DNA of 64,000 bases from Micromonospora sp. CCTCC AA 2012012 (GTDB lineage Bacteria > Actinomycetota > Actinomycetes > Mycobacteriales > Micromonosporaceae): the NCBI RefSeq assembly GCF_040499845.1, contig NZ_CP159342.1, forward strand, positions 2,418,001 through 2,482,000, in the 5' to 3' direction. Shown piece by piece: positions 10,592 through 19,131 of the stretch; position 1 is the first letter of the stretch, and every line of letters begins with the position of its first letter. The position numbers and the translations under genes were made by a program. The notes under the pieces are model-generated. The model searched no databases. It had not been told where the DNA came from and saw only the letters and a list, made by a program, of their open reading frames with translations.

Positions 10592-11455
10592 TCACTCCGC
10601 GCCCATCACCAGCCCCTCGATGGTGTGCTTCTGCGTGATCGGCACGAGGGTGTCGACCACCGGGCAGCGCAGGTGCGCCCGGACCAGCTCCGGCAGGCGC
10701 TCCCAGTAGCCCCGGGTCACCGCCATGTCGTGGTGGGCGGCGTTGCCGGCGCCGGGTGCGTCGACGCCGAGGACCAGCACCGGCCGGGCCTGGGTGGAGA
10801 CGTTCGGGGTGCCCCGGTGGACGGTGAGCGCCGAGCGCGCCGAGATGTCGCCGCGTCGCGGGTACTTCTTCACGGCCCGGGACTGGAAGCGGGGGTAGCG
10901 GTCCTTCGGCGGGAACATCTCGTGGTCGAAGTCGCGCCCGTCGTCCCACTGGGTGCCGGGGGCGATCTCGAAGGGGCCCATCTCCTCGACGGTGTCCACG
11001 GTGGTCAGGTTGAACGCCAGCGAGGTGAGCCGGCGTTCCCGGCGGGTCTGCTCCGGCATCGGGAAGTCGCGGTGCCACGGCTGCATGGCCGCGCCGGGGA
11101 AGGGGATGTCGAAGCCCAGCTCGACGATCTCATAGTCGGGGCCGAGGACCGCGCGGCACACCGACACCACCCAGGGGTGGGTGACCAGGTCGACGAAGCC
11201 GCGCAGCTGTTCGGGGTGGATCTCCACGTACCAGCGTTGCGGGCCACGTCCGACCGCGCCGTCGGGCCGGGAGCGGGCCTCGTGGAACGCGACGTCGACG
11301 TCCTCGGCGACCCGTCGCACCCAGTCCACGTCGAACGCGCCCCGGCAGGCGGTGATGCCGTCGCGGTAGAGGTCGCCGAGGGCCTCGACCGGGGTCTCGT
11401 CCTCCGGGCCGGAGGCGGTGGGGTGGTCGGTGGCCGGAACGGCGGGCGGGGTCAT
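10592..11455 (-). CDS. Phytanoyl-CoA dioxygenase (PhyH) family Fe(II)/2-oxoglutarate oxygenase
   Basis: A 287-residue cytosolic double-stranded beta-helix oxygenase. Iron ligands are His128 and Asp130 in P-W-H-R-D and His213 in T-V-H-R-G-T-P, and Arg224 is the likely 2-oxoglutarate contact. The family hydroxylates small molecules such as ectoine or fatty acyl chains. No ectABC genes are nearby, so the substrate is unknown. The GAGGAGG ribosome site fits the ATG. The promoter carries a 12-bp palindrome between -35 and -10, which suggests control by a LacI- or TetR-type repressor. Confidence 0.8.
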   Translation of the reverse strand: MTPPAVPATDHPTASGPEDETPVEALGDLYRDGITACRGAFDVDWVRRVAEDVDVAFHEARSRPDGAVGRGPQRWYVEIHPEQLRGFVDLVTHPWVVSVCRAVLGPDYEIVELGFDIPFPGAAMQPWHRDFPMPEQTRRERRLTSLAFNLTTVDTVEEMGPFEIAPGTQWDDGRDFDHEMFPPKDRYPRFQSRAVKKYPRRGDISARSALTVHRGTPNVSTQARPVLVLGVDAPGAGNAAHHDMAVTRGYWERLPELVRAHLRCPVVDTLVPITQKHTIEGLVMGAE

Positions 11456-11484
11456 CGGGCCTCCTCGTCAGGCGGACGAGCCGA

Positions 11485-11512
11485 GTATTACAACGTTGTA
11501 GACCCCTCGCAA
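11485..11512 (-). promoter_or_regulatory. Promoter of the PhyH gene with embedded 12-bp palindrome
   Basis: On the minus strand, TTGCGA (11507-11512) and TAATAC (11485-11490) are separated by 16 nt. The perfect palindrome TACAACGTTGTA (11489-11500) covers the spacer and part of the -10. Its central CG resembles LacI-family operators. No matching regulator gene lies next to it. Confidence 0.6.
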
Positions 11513-11534
11513 GGGTCACCGCGTCCCGCGCCGC

Positions 11535-12203
<669 letters not shown>

Positions 12204-12290
12204 TCTGGGACCGGCGGGCGGTCCCGGCCACCGGACTTACCCCGGTCGATGCGGCATGATCGGCCGGGACCGGGACGAAGGAGGTACGCC

Positions 12291-13007
12291 GTGCGGGTGG
12301 TGTCGCTGGTGCCGTCGCTGACCGAGGCGGTCGCGCTGACCCGGCCCGAGGTGCTGGTCGGGGCCACCGACTGGTGCACCCATCCCGACGGGCTCGACGT
12401 CGACCGGGTGGGCGGCACCAAGTACCCGGACCTGGACCGGGTGCTCGCCCTCCGGCCCGACCTGGTGCTGCTCAACGAGGAGGAGAACCGCCGCGCCGAC
12501 GCCGACGCGCTGGTCGCGGCCGGGGTGCCGGTCCGGGTCACCTTCCCGCGTACGGTGCCCGGCGCCCTGACCGAGCTGGGCGACCTGGTGACCGCGCTCG
12601 GTGTCACCACCGCACCGGACTGGCTGGTGGCCGCCCGTCGCGCCTGGGCGGACCCGCCCCGCCCGGCGACGCCCCGACGGGCGGTGGTGCCGGTGTGGCG
12701 CCGCCCCTGGGTGGTGCTCGGCGGGAACACCTTCGCCGGCGACGTGCTGCGCCGGCTCGGCGTGGTCAACGCGTACGCCGACGACGCCGAGCGCTATCCC
12801 CGCCCCACCCTGGACGAGGTGCGCGCCCGCGACCCGGAGCTGGTGGTGCTGCCGGACGAGCCGTACCGGTTCACCGCCGACGACGGGCCGGAGTCCTTCC
12901 CCGGCGTGCCGTACGCGCTGGTCTCCGGCCGCCACCTGACCTGGTACGGCCCCAGCCTCGCCGAGGCCGCCGCGCTCCTCACCGACCAGCTCGCCGGGGC
13001 ACGCTGA
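12291..13007 (+). CDS. Helical-backbone metal receptor, BtuF/cobalamin-binding-like
   Basis: 238 residues with the periplasmic-binding fold of class III solute-binding proteins. It begins V-R-V-V-S-L-V-P-S-L-T-E-A-V and has the D-R-V-L-A-L-R-P-D-L-V-L and A-R-D-P-E-L-V-V-L-P-D-E-P segments. There is no signal peptide or lipobox, so it is probably cytosolic, unlike a true BtuF. Neighbouring ABC components are absent. The GTG at 12291 has an AAGGAGGT ribosome site 5 nt upstream. The ligand could be a corrinoid or a metal chelate and is not decided by the sequence. Confidence 0.75.
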   Translation: MRVVSLVPSLTEAVALTRPEVLVGATDWCTHPDGLDVDRVGGTKYPDLDRVLALRPDLVLLNEEENRRADADALVAAGVPVRVTFPRTVPGALTELGDLVTALGVTTAPDWLVAARRAWADPPRPATPRRAVVPVWRRPWVVLGGNTFAGDVLRRLGVVNAYADDAERYPRPTLDEVRARDPELVVLPDEPYRFTADDGPESFPGVPYALVSGRHLTWYGPSLAEAAALLTDQLAGAR

Positions 13008-13110
13008 CCCCACCGGACAGGGCTTACGGCCCGGCCGTGGCGGGCCCTTCGCGCCTGCCCTCCCCCGCCGACGTCGGCTGGACTACGGGGAGGAGGAGAG
13101 GAGAGCGGCG

Positions 13111-13587
13111 ATGGAGACCAATCGACTGATCGTGGTGGGTGTGGACGGCTCCGACGGTGGCCGGCGGGCGCTGGACTGGGCGGTCGACGAGGCGGTGTCC
13201 CGGGGCGGCGCGGTCCAGGTCGTGGTGGCCTGGCGGTGGGACCGGATCGAGGTCGGCCCGATGACCCAGGCGACCGGCCCGGTGGACGAACAGGAGCGCG
13301 CCCGGACGCTGCTCGACGACGAGATCCGCGGGGTGCTGCTGCGCAGGGGACCGGGCTGCTCGGTGGCCGGCGAGATCGCCGAGGGCCCGGCGGCGGACGT
13401 GCTCACCGCCGCCGCCCGGACCGCCGACCTCCTGGTCCTCGGCAGTCACGGGCACAACCGGCTGCGGCACACCGTGCTCGGCTCGGTCAGCGAGGAGTGC
13501 GTTCGCAAGGCGAGCTGCCCGGTGGTGGTGATCCCGGTCCCGGCTCCCACCACCAGTGCCGTGCACGAGCCGGCGCTGCGCGGCTGA
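13111..13587 (+). CDS. Universal stress protein (UspA family)
   Basis: A 158-residue single-domain USP. It starts I-V-V-G-V-D-G-S-D-G-G-R-R-A-L, and its ATP-binding signature G-S-H-G-H-N-R-L-R-H-T-V-L-G-S-V-S matches G-2x-G-9x-G-S/T. The ATG follows a purine-rich GAGGAGGAGAGGAG stretch. The convergent CBS-BON protein and nearby DoxX gene make a stress or hypoxia grouping, which is inference. Confidence 0.9.
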   Translation: METNRLIVVGVDGSDGGRRALDWAVDEAVSRGGAVQVVVAWRWDRIEVGPMTQATGPVDEQERARTLLDDEIRGVLLRRGPGCSVAGEIAEGPAADVLTAAARTADLLVLGSHGHNRLRHTVLGSVSEECVRKASCPVVVIPVPAPTTSAVHEPALRG

Positions 13588-13593
13588 CGACCC

Positions 13594-13642
13594 CCGTCGA
13601 GGGGCGGCCACCCGGAAAGAACCGGGGACCGCCCCTCGACGG
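13594..13642 (+). terminator. Hairpin after the uspA-like gene
   Basis: A perfect 14-bp stem, 13594-13607 with 13629-13642. The loop can pair further (CCCGG/CCGGG). Confidence 0.65.
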
Positions 13643-13743
13643 CGTCCGGGACCCTACGACCCCGGATCCGATCCGGACGGGCCTGGCGAGACCGACGGTC
13701 AGGGAGACGACGGCCATGTGACACGCGGCGGGACAGGCGGCGG

Positions 13744-13777
13744 CGGGCCCCGCCGCGCAGCCGCGTGGCGGGGCCCG
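13744..13777 (-). terminator. Hairpin after the CBS-BON gene
   Basis: An 11-bp perfect stem (13744-13754 with 13767-13777), 14 nt beyond the minus-strand stop codon. Confidence 0.55.
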
Positions 13778-13790
13778 TCGGGACCGGTGA

Positions 13791-14489
13791 TCAGGCGACC
13801 GGGGTGACCCGGCCCGGGTCCACCTCGACCAGGGTGGTGTCGTCCACGTCGTACCCGATGGTGCTGTGCACCTGGACCACGCCGCTGACCTGCGCGGCGA
13901 GCTTCCCGGCCAGCTCGACGGCGGTCCGCCGGTCGAGTCGGCCGTCCAGGGTGACCGCGCCGTCGCGGACCTGGACGGTGACCAGGCCGTCCCGGACGGC
14001 GAGCACCCGGCGCAGCACCTCCTGCACCACGTCCTCGCGGATCTCGGCGTCGCTGCGCAGGTGCACCCGGAGCAGGTCGCTGCGGGTGACGATGCCGACC
14101 AGCCGGCCGAGGTCGTCCAGCACGGGCAGCCGCTTGACGTCCTCACGGTCCATCATCCGGGCCGCCGCCGGCAGCGACGCCTCCGGGTACGTGGTCACCG
14201 CCGGGGCGGTCATCAGGTCCCCGGCCAGCAGCGCGTCCGCCTTCTCCCGCGCGGTACGCCGACGCCGCCCCTCGAACACCCGCCGCTCCTCCGGGTGACC
14301 GGCGCGTTCGATCTTGTGCAGGAGATCCGCCTCGGACACCACGCCCAGCACCCGGCGGAAGCCGTCGATCACCGGCACGGCGCTGATGCCCCGCCGGATC
14401 AGCACGTCGACGATCTGCCGGTACGGGGTCTCCTCCCCCACCGTCGCGACGTCCCTGGTCATCACGTCGCCCACCTGCCACGTCCTCAT
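13791..14489 (-). CDS. Tandem CBS domain protein with C-terminal BON domain
   Basis: 232 residues. CBS1 (about 8-60, V-G-D-V-M-T-R-D) and CBS2 (about 85-140, A-G-D-L-M-T-A-P, V-K-R-L-P-V-L-D-D) form a Bateman module that usually binds adenine nucleotides. A BON domain (about 155-220, I-R-E-D-V-V-Q-E-V-L) follows and may contact membranes. The ATG at 14489 is chosen because GGAGG is 5 nt upstream. The GTG at 14492 would leave only 2 nt. The protein probably senses energy state, but its partner is unknown. Confidence 0.85.
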   Translation of the reverse strand: MRTWQVGDVMTRDVATVGEETPYRQIVDVLIRRGISAVPVIDGFRRVLGVVSEADLLHKIERAGHPEERRVFEGRRRRTAREKADALLAGDLMTAPAVTTYPEASLPAAARMMDREDVKRLPVLDDLGRLVGIVTRSDLLRVHLRSDAEIREDVVQEVLRRVLAVRDGLVTVQVRDGAVTLDGRLDRRTAVELAGKLAAQVSGVVQVHSTIGYDVDDTTLVEVDPGRVTPVA

Positions 14490-14716
14490 CACGGCCTCCT
14501 CGTCGGGTGTTCCCCCACCGCGACCGTAGGTCCGGGCCGGCGCCGCCGGTCAGAGCCGGTCGGCAGGCCCGGGAAGGCCCTCCGGACCGGGCCGGAAGGG
14601 GTCCAAGGTCCCGGCCTCCAGCGGCCCGGTCGGCCCTGTCCGCGACGCCGCCGTGGAGGTGGAATGAATGTGCCACCGGAAAGCGCGGTGCGAGGACAGG
14701 AAGGGACGTGGACACC

Positions 14717-15283
14717 ATGACCGCGACAGTCGAGCGGATCACCGCCAACACCAACGCTCCGGCGGCCGGCGTCACCCGCGACGTCGAGACCACCGGCCAG
14801 CAGGCCACCCGGTACGTCTTCGCCGGACTCCGGATCGCGCTGGGCTGGACGTTCCTCTGGGCCTTCCTGGACAAGATGTTCGGCCTCGGCCACGAGACCG
14901 CCGCGAAGAACGCCTGGATCAACGGGGGCAGCCCCACCAAGGGCTTCCTCACCTTCGGCGCCGCCGGCCCGTTCAAGGGCTTCTACAACGGCATCGCCGG
15001 AGCGGCCTGGGCGGACTGGCTGTTCATGATCGGCCTCCTGGCCATCGGCACCGCCCTGATCCTGGGCATCGGCCTCCGGGTCGCCGCGGTCGCCGGCGGG
15101 CTGCTGCTGGTCATGATGTGGACGGTCGTGCTGCCCCCCGCGAACAACCCCTTCATGGACGACCACCTGATCTACGCGGGTCTGCTGGCCGCACTGGCCC
15201 TGGTCGGCGCCGGCAACACCCTCGGCCTCGGCCGGGTCTGGGCGAAGCTCCCCCTCGTCCAGCGGCTCACCTGGCTCAGGTGA
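14717..15283 (+). CDS. DoxX/DoxD-like integral membrane protein
   Basis: 188 residues. A polar N-terminus of about 35 residues precedes four hydrophobic helices, with the first reading F-A-G-L-R-I-A-L-G-W-T-F-L-W-A-F-L-D-K. This is the DoxX family layout, related to the small subunit of thiosulfate:quinone oxidoreductase and often linked to redox stress. The ATG at 14717 follows GGAAGGGA. A 13-bp hairpin follows the stop. No thiosulfate-oxidation partner is adjacent. Confidence 0.8.
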   Translation: MTATVERITANTNAPAAGVTRDVETTGQQATRYVFAGLRIALGWTFLWAFLDKMFGLGHETAAKNAWINGGSPTKGFLTFGAAGPFKGFYNGIAGAAWADWLFMIGLLAIGTALILGIGLRVAAVAGGLLLVMMWTVVLPPANNPFMDDHLIYAGLLAALALVGAGNTLGLGRVWAKLPLVQRLTWLR

Positions 15284-15304
15284 TGGATCAGGCACCACCC
15301 ACCG

Positions 15305-15333
15305 GGCGGGCGTCACCTCGGGTGACGCCCGCC
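15305..15333 (+). terminator. Hairpin after the DoxX-like gene
   Basis: A perfect 13-bp stem (15305-15317 with 15321-15333) and a 3-nt loop, 21 nt after the stop codon. Confidence 0.7.
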
Positions 15334-15455
15334 GCTTCGTACGCCCACCGTCCCCGCCGGCTCGCCCGGTGGGGACTGACGCGGATAGGTCGACCACTAT
15401 CGGGCAGGATCGACGGGGAACGGATCCATCACCGACCGAGTCAGGAGACCTCCGC

Positions 15456-15824
15456 ATGGACAAGCCCGAGGTAGGCCCGATCGAGGGCGCACCCCCCGCC
15501 GACCTCGTCATCGAGGACATCACCGTCGGCGCGGGCCCCGAGGCGCAGCCGGGCCAGCTGGCCAGCGTGCACTACGTCGGGGTGGCCCACTCGACCGGCC
15601 GCGAGTTCGACGCGTCGTGGAACCGGGGCGAGAGCTTCGAGTTCCCGCTCGGCGGCGGCCAGGTCATCGCCGGCTGGGACCAGGGCGTGGTCGGCATGAA
15701 GGTCGGCGGTCGCCGTCGGCTCACCATCCCGCCGCACCTGGGCTACGGCAGCCGGGGCGCCGGCGGCGTGATCAAGCCGAACGAGACGCTGGTCTTCGTC
15801 GTGGACCTGCTCGGCGTCCGCTGA
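15456..15824 (+). CDS. FKBP-type peptidyl-prolyl cis-trans isomerase
   Basis: A 122-residue single FKBP domain that catalyses cis-trans isomerisation of X-Pro bonds. Signature segments are V-H-Y-V-G-V-A-H-S-T-G-R-E-F-D-A-S-W, the G-Q-V-I-A-G-W-D-Q-G-V-V-G-M-K-V-G-G hinge, P-P-H-L-G-Y-G and V-F-V-V-D-L-L-G-V. There is no signal peptide, so it is cytosolic. The ATG follows CAGGAG. It converges on the STAS gene across a hairpin. Confidence 0.93.
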   Translation: MDKPEVGPIEGAPPADLVIEDITVGAGPEAQPGQLASVHYVGVAHSTGREFDASWNRGESFEFPLGGGQVIAGWDQGVVGMKVGGRRRLTIPPHLGYGSRGAGGVIKPNETLVFVVDLLGVR

Positions 15825-15838
15825 CCGGCACGATCCTC

Positions 15839-15870
15839 GCGGGGCCGTCGGCGCTCGCCGGCGGCCCCGC
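15839..15870. terminator. Hairpin between FKBP and STAS genes
   Basis: A 9-bp outer stem (15839-15847 with 15862-15870), with inner CGGCG/CGCCG pairing. Confidence 0.55.
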
Positions 15871-15881
15871 GCCGGGCCCGG

Positions 15882-16238
15882 TCAGACCGCCACCAGGACC
15901 GGCTTGCCCGCCGAGGCGCTCTGCCGGACCGGCAGCACCCGGTGCAGGCCGGTGGCGCGCAACACCCGCTCCACCACCGGGTCCGGGTCGACCAGGACCA
16001 GCTCGCCGCCCCGGGCGCGGACCCGCAGGTGCGCCGCGACCAGCGCCCGCACCCCGGCCGCGGAGAGCACCTGCACGCCGGAGAGATCCAGCCGCAGCGT
16101 CGGCCGCGCCGGGGCCGCCCAGAGCGCGGCGCGCAACGACCCGACCGTGGCGATGTCGATCTCACCGAACGCCCGGACGTCCACCACGTGGTCGTCGATG
16201 GTGATCTCCACGCGAAACCGGTCACTGCGCTGTCCCAT
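15882..16238 (-). CDS. STAS-domain protein (anti-sigma factor antagonist-like)
   Basis: 118 residues from the ATG at 16238, which lies 7 nt after a TAGGTT -10 element. The STAS fold shows D-V-R-A-F-G-E-I-D-I-A-T and L-D-L-S-G-V-Q-V-L-S-A-A-G-V-R-A-L. In SpoIIAA-type antagonists the phosphorylated Ser follows Asp in a D-S-S/T-G loop. Here that loop reads S-A-A-G, so the usual site is Ala and a Ser replaces the Asp. Regulation by a partner kinase is therefore doubtful. No anti-sigma kinase is adjacent. Confidence 0.82.
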   Translation of the reverse strand: MGQRSDRFRVEITIDDHVVDVRAFGEIDIATVGSLRAALWAAPARPTLRLDLSGVQVLSAAGVRALVAAHLRVRARGGELVLVDPDPVVERVLRATGLHRVLPVRQSASAGKPVLVAV

Positions 16239-16245
16239 GCCGACG

Positions 16246-16251
16246 AACCTA
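16246..16251 (-). promoter_or_regulatory. Leaderless -10 element (TAGGTT) of the STAS gene
   Basis: TAGGTT on the minus strand, 7 nt before the ATG at 16238. It supports that start over the longer frame. Confidence 0.5.
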
Positions 16252-16339
16252 TCCGTCGGCACCGACAGTTCCGTCCCGCCGGGACACCGGATCCGGGAAG
16301 GTCCCGGGTCCGACCCCGACGCGCTCGGGGTTCACCCTC

Positions 16340-16996
16340 TCAGGCACCGTCGACGACCCGGTTCTCCCAGGCCCACGCGGCGATCTCCACCCGGTTGCGG
16401 AGACCGAGCTTGGTCTGGATGCCGGAGAGGTGACTCTTCACCGTGCTGAGCGAGATGAACAGCTCGGCGGCGATCTCCTGGTTGGTGCGGCCCCGGGCGA
16501 GGGCCCGGACCACCTCGGTCTCCCGGCGGGACAACGCCTCGACGAGCCGGTGGCCGGGCGGCGTACCGGCGGGGGTCAGGTGGCGCAGCAGCCGCAGGGT
16601 GATCGACGGCGACACCAGCGCGTCGCCGTTGTCGGCCGCCCGGACCGCCTCCACCAGCAGGGCCGGGCCGGCGTCCTTGAGGATGAAGCCGACCGCCCCG
16701 CCGCGCAGCGCGCCGTAGACGTACTCGTCGAGGTCGAAGGTGGTCACCACGATCACCCGCAGCGGGTCGACCACGCCCGGACCGGCGAGCGCCCGGGTGA
16801 CCTGGAGGCCGTCCAGCCGGGGCATCCGGATGTCCACCAGGCAGACGTCCGGGCGCAGCCGCCGGGCCTGGGCGACCGCGTCGACGCCGTCGGACGCCTC
16901 CGCCACCACCGTGATGTCCGGCTGGTCCTCCAGGATCAGCCGCAGGCCACCCCGCACCATGGCCTGGTCGTCGGCGAGCAGCACCCGGATCGTCAC
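16340..16996 (-). CDS. LuxR/NarL-family response regulator
   Basis: 218 residues. The receiver domain has the acidic pair A-D-D (about 8-10), phospho-acceptor Asp55 in C-L-V-D-I-R-M-P, T-T-F and K-D-A. A LuxR-type HTH follows (about 150-210, L-S-R-R-E-T-E-V-V-R-A-L-A-R-G, T-V-K-S-H-L). It overlaps the upstream histidine kinase by 4 nt (GTGA), so the two are translationally coupled. The likely target is the divergent ABC transporter starting at 18226, by analogy with similar actinobacterial loci. Confidence 0.9.
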   Translation of the reverse strand: MTIRVLLADDQAMVRGGLRLILEDQPDITVVAEASDGVDAVAQARRLRPDVCLVDIRMPRLDGLQVTRALAGPGVVDPLRVIVVTTFDLDEYVYGALRGGAVGFILKDAGPALLVEAVRAADNGDALVSPSITLRLLRHLTPAGTPPGHRLVEALSRRETEVVRALARGRTNQEIAAELFISLSTVKSHLSGIQTKLGLRNRVEIAAWAWENRVVDGA

Positions 16997-18108
16997 CGGC
17001 GCTCCCCGCACGGCACGCTCGCCAGCACCGACCAGCCGCCGTCCGGTCCCGGACCGGCCGACAGCGTGCCACCCAGGGTCTCGACCCGCTCCCGCATCCC
17101 GACCAGACCGTAGCCGGCGCGGCGGGGGTGGCGGGCCGGTGCGGGCGGCGCGTCGTCCCGCACCTCGACGGTGACCGTACCGGCCCGCTCGGCGACGACG
17201 ACGTCGACGGCGGTGGCGTGCGGGGCGTGCCGGGCCACGTTGGTCAGCGCCTCCCGCACGACCCGGTGCACCGTGCCGGACACCTCCGGCGGCCACGACG
17301 CGGTCCGCCCGGGCGCGCTGAGCCGTACCGTCACGCCGGGGCGGTGGAAGCGCGCCACCAGCGTCGCGAGTTCTTCGCCGCCGACCGGGACCGGGGCGGC
17401 GTCGTCGGTGTCGCGGAGCAGGCCGACCACCCGGCGCATCGCGGTGAGCGCGTCGGAGCCGGCGGCCTCGATGCCGGCCAGGGACTGCCGCACCTGCTCG
17501 GGCCGCCGGTCGGCGACCAGCCCGGCGCCCTGCGCCTGCACCACGATGCCGGTGACGTGGTGGGCCACCACGTCGTGCAGCTCCCGGGCCAGCTCCAGCC
17601 GCTCGTCCCGGCGGACCCGGTCGGTGGTGGCCCGGCGCCGCGCGTCGAGGGTCCGACGGGCGCCGCCGGCCGTGACGGCGGCCAGCCAGGTCGTGGCGTT
17701 CAGCTCGGTCACCGCCGTCAGCCCGGCCGACAGCCCGGCGCCGACGACGACGGCGAGGCCGCCCAGGGCCACCGCGCCGGCCCAGCGCACCGGCAGCCGA
17801 CCGACCGCCGCGCCCACCAGGACGGCCAGGCCCAGCGCCGCGGCGGGGCCCGGCTCGTGCGGCAGCCCGGCGACCTCGGCGACCGGCACGGCGGCCCCCG
17901 CGACCGCCAGGCCGGCCACCGCCGTCCACCCCCGGTGCCGCCGCCGGGCCAGCGCCAGCAGGCAGACCACCGCGCCGACCGCGCCACCGAACCACCAGTA
18001 CGTCCCACCCCAGCTCGCCGCGATCGCGGCGGACTGCACGGCGAGCGTGCCGGCGAACGCCGCACCGAGCGCCACGTCGGCGGCCAGCCGCCCGTCCGGA
18101 GTCCTCAT
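16993..18108 (-). CDS. Sensor histidine kinase, HisKA_3 type
   Basis: 371 residues with about four to five membrane helices in the first 145 residues, no large extracellular domain, and a DesK/NarX-like kinase core. Phospho-acceptor His178 lies in R-E-L-H-D-V-V-A-H-H. The N-box is V-R-E-A-L-T-N-V-A-R-H-A, and the ATP lid includes G-Y-G-L-V-G-M-R-E-R-V. Such intramembrane sensors often monitor membrane or antibiotic stress. The start is supported by a TAGCCT -10 element 7 nt upstream. It forms an operon with the response regulator. Confidence 0.9.
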   Translation of the reverse strand: MRTPDGRLAADVALGAAFAGTLAVQSAAIAASWGGTYWWFGGAVGAVVCLLALARRRHRGWTAVAGLAVAGAAVPVAEVAGLPHEPGPAAALGLAVLVGAAVGRLPVRWAGAVALGGLAVVVGAGLSAGLTAVTELNATTWLAAVTAGGARRTLDARRRATTDRVRRDERLELARELHDVVAHHVTGIVVQAQGAGLVADRRPEQVRQSLAGIEAAGSDALTAMRRVVGLLRDTDDAAPVPVGGEELATLVARFHRPGVTVRLSAPGRTASWPPEVSGTVHRVVREALTNVARHAPHATAVDVVVAERAGTVTVEVRDDAPPAPARHPRRAGYGLVGMRERVETLGGTLSAGPGPDGGWSVLASVPCGERR

Positions 18109-18115
18109 GCCGCCC

Positions 18116-18121
18116 AGGCTA
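18116..18121 (-). promoter_or_regulatory. Leaderless -10 element (TAGCCT) of the kinase-regulator operon
   Basis: TAGCCT on the minus strand, 7 nt upstream of the ATG at 18108. It lies in the 117-bp divergent region shared with the ABC operon. Confidence 0.5.
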
Positions 18122-18225
18122 GGGAATCCCGGCGCGGCGCGAACCGGTCAAAAGTACGGTCGCGGCGGCCGGGAACCGTTCCCCGGACCGATGGCCCGGA
18201 CGCCGAGGCAGCCGAGGCTCGGACC

Positions 18226-19131
18226 ATGACTCAGGAATCCTCCCCACCGGCGCTGCACGCCGAGGGACTCACCAGGCGGTACGGCAGCCGGCTCGCCCTG
18301 GCGGACTGCGACCTGCGCATCCCCCGGGGCCGGGTGGTCGGCCTGGTCGGCCCGAACGGCGCCGGCAAGTCCACCCTGCTGCAACTGGCCTGCGGGCTGA
18401 TCACCCCCACCGCCGGCACCCTGCGGGTGCTCGGCGACCGGCCCGGCGCGGACGCCGCCCACCTGGCCCGGGTCGGGTTCGTCGCCCAGGACACCCCGGT
18501 GTACGCGGCGCTGACCGTGGCCGACCACCTGCGGATGGGTGCCCGGCTCAACCCGTCCTGGGACCCGGACCTGGCGCGGCGACGGGTGGCCCAGGTGGGG
18601 CTGCCCCCGGCGCAGCGCGCGGGCCGGCTCTCCGGCGGGCAACGCGCCCAGCTCGCCCTGACGATCGCCGCCGCGAAACGCCCGGAGCTGCTGATCCTCG
18701 ACGAGCCGGCCGCCGCGCTCGACCCGCTGGCCCGGGACGGGTTCCTGCGCAACCTGATGGAGTTCGTCGACGAGCTGGGCGCCACCGCCGTGCTCTCCTC
18801 CCACCTGCTCGGCGACGTGGAACGGGTCTGCGACCACCTGGTCGTGCTCGCCGCCGGCCGGGTCCAGCTCGCCGGGGACGTCGCCGACCTGCTGGCCCGC
18901 CACCGTCGGCTGGTCGCCCCGCGCGGCGCGCTCGACCGGCTCGGCGTCACCCCCGTCCACGTCGCGTCCGCCGACGGGTACGACCACGCGGTGGTCCGCA
19001 CCGCGGACGGCCCACCGCCGCCGGAGTGGACCGTCGAGCCGGTACGCCTCGAGGAGCTGGTGCTGGCGTACCTGGGTCGTGCGACGGACGGGTCCGCCGG
19101 GGCGGTCGAGCGGGCGGAGGCGCACCGGTGA
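18226..19131 (+). CDS. ABC transporter ATP-binding protein (DrrA/BcrA-like exporter)
   Basis: 301 residues. Walker A is G-P-N-G-A-G-K-S-T, the Q-loop is F-V-A-Q-D-T-P, the signature is L-S-G-G-Q-R-A-Q-L, Walker B is L-L-I-L-D-E-P, and the switch His is in S-S-H-L. The C-terminal extension beyond about 225 is typical of drug- or peptide-export ATPases. The stop overlaps the permease start by 4 nt. Control by the divergent two-component pair is likely. The exported substrate is unknown. Confidence 0.92.
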   Translation: MTQESSPPALHAEGLTRRYGSRLALADCDLRIPRGRVVGLVGPNGAGKSTLLQLACGLITPTAGTLRVLGDRPGADAAHLARVGFVAQDTPVYAALTVADHLRMGARLNPSWDPDLARRRVAQVGLPPAQRAGRLSGGQRAQLALTIAAAKRPELLILDEPAAALDPLARDGFLRNLMEFVDELGATAVLSSHLLGDVERVCDHLVVLAAGRVQLAGDVADLLARHRRLVAPRGALDRLGVTPVHVASADGYDHAVVRTADGPPPPEWTVEPVRLEELVLAYLGRATDGSAGAVERAEAHR

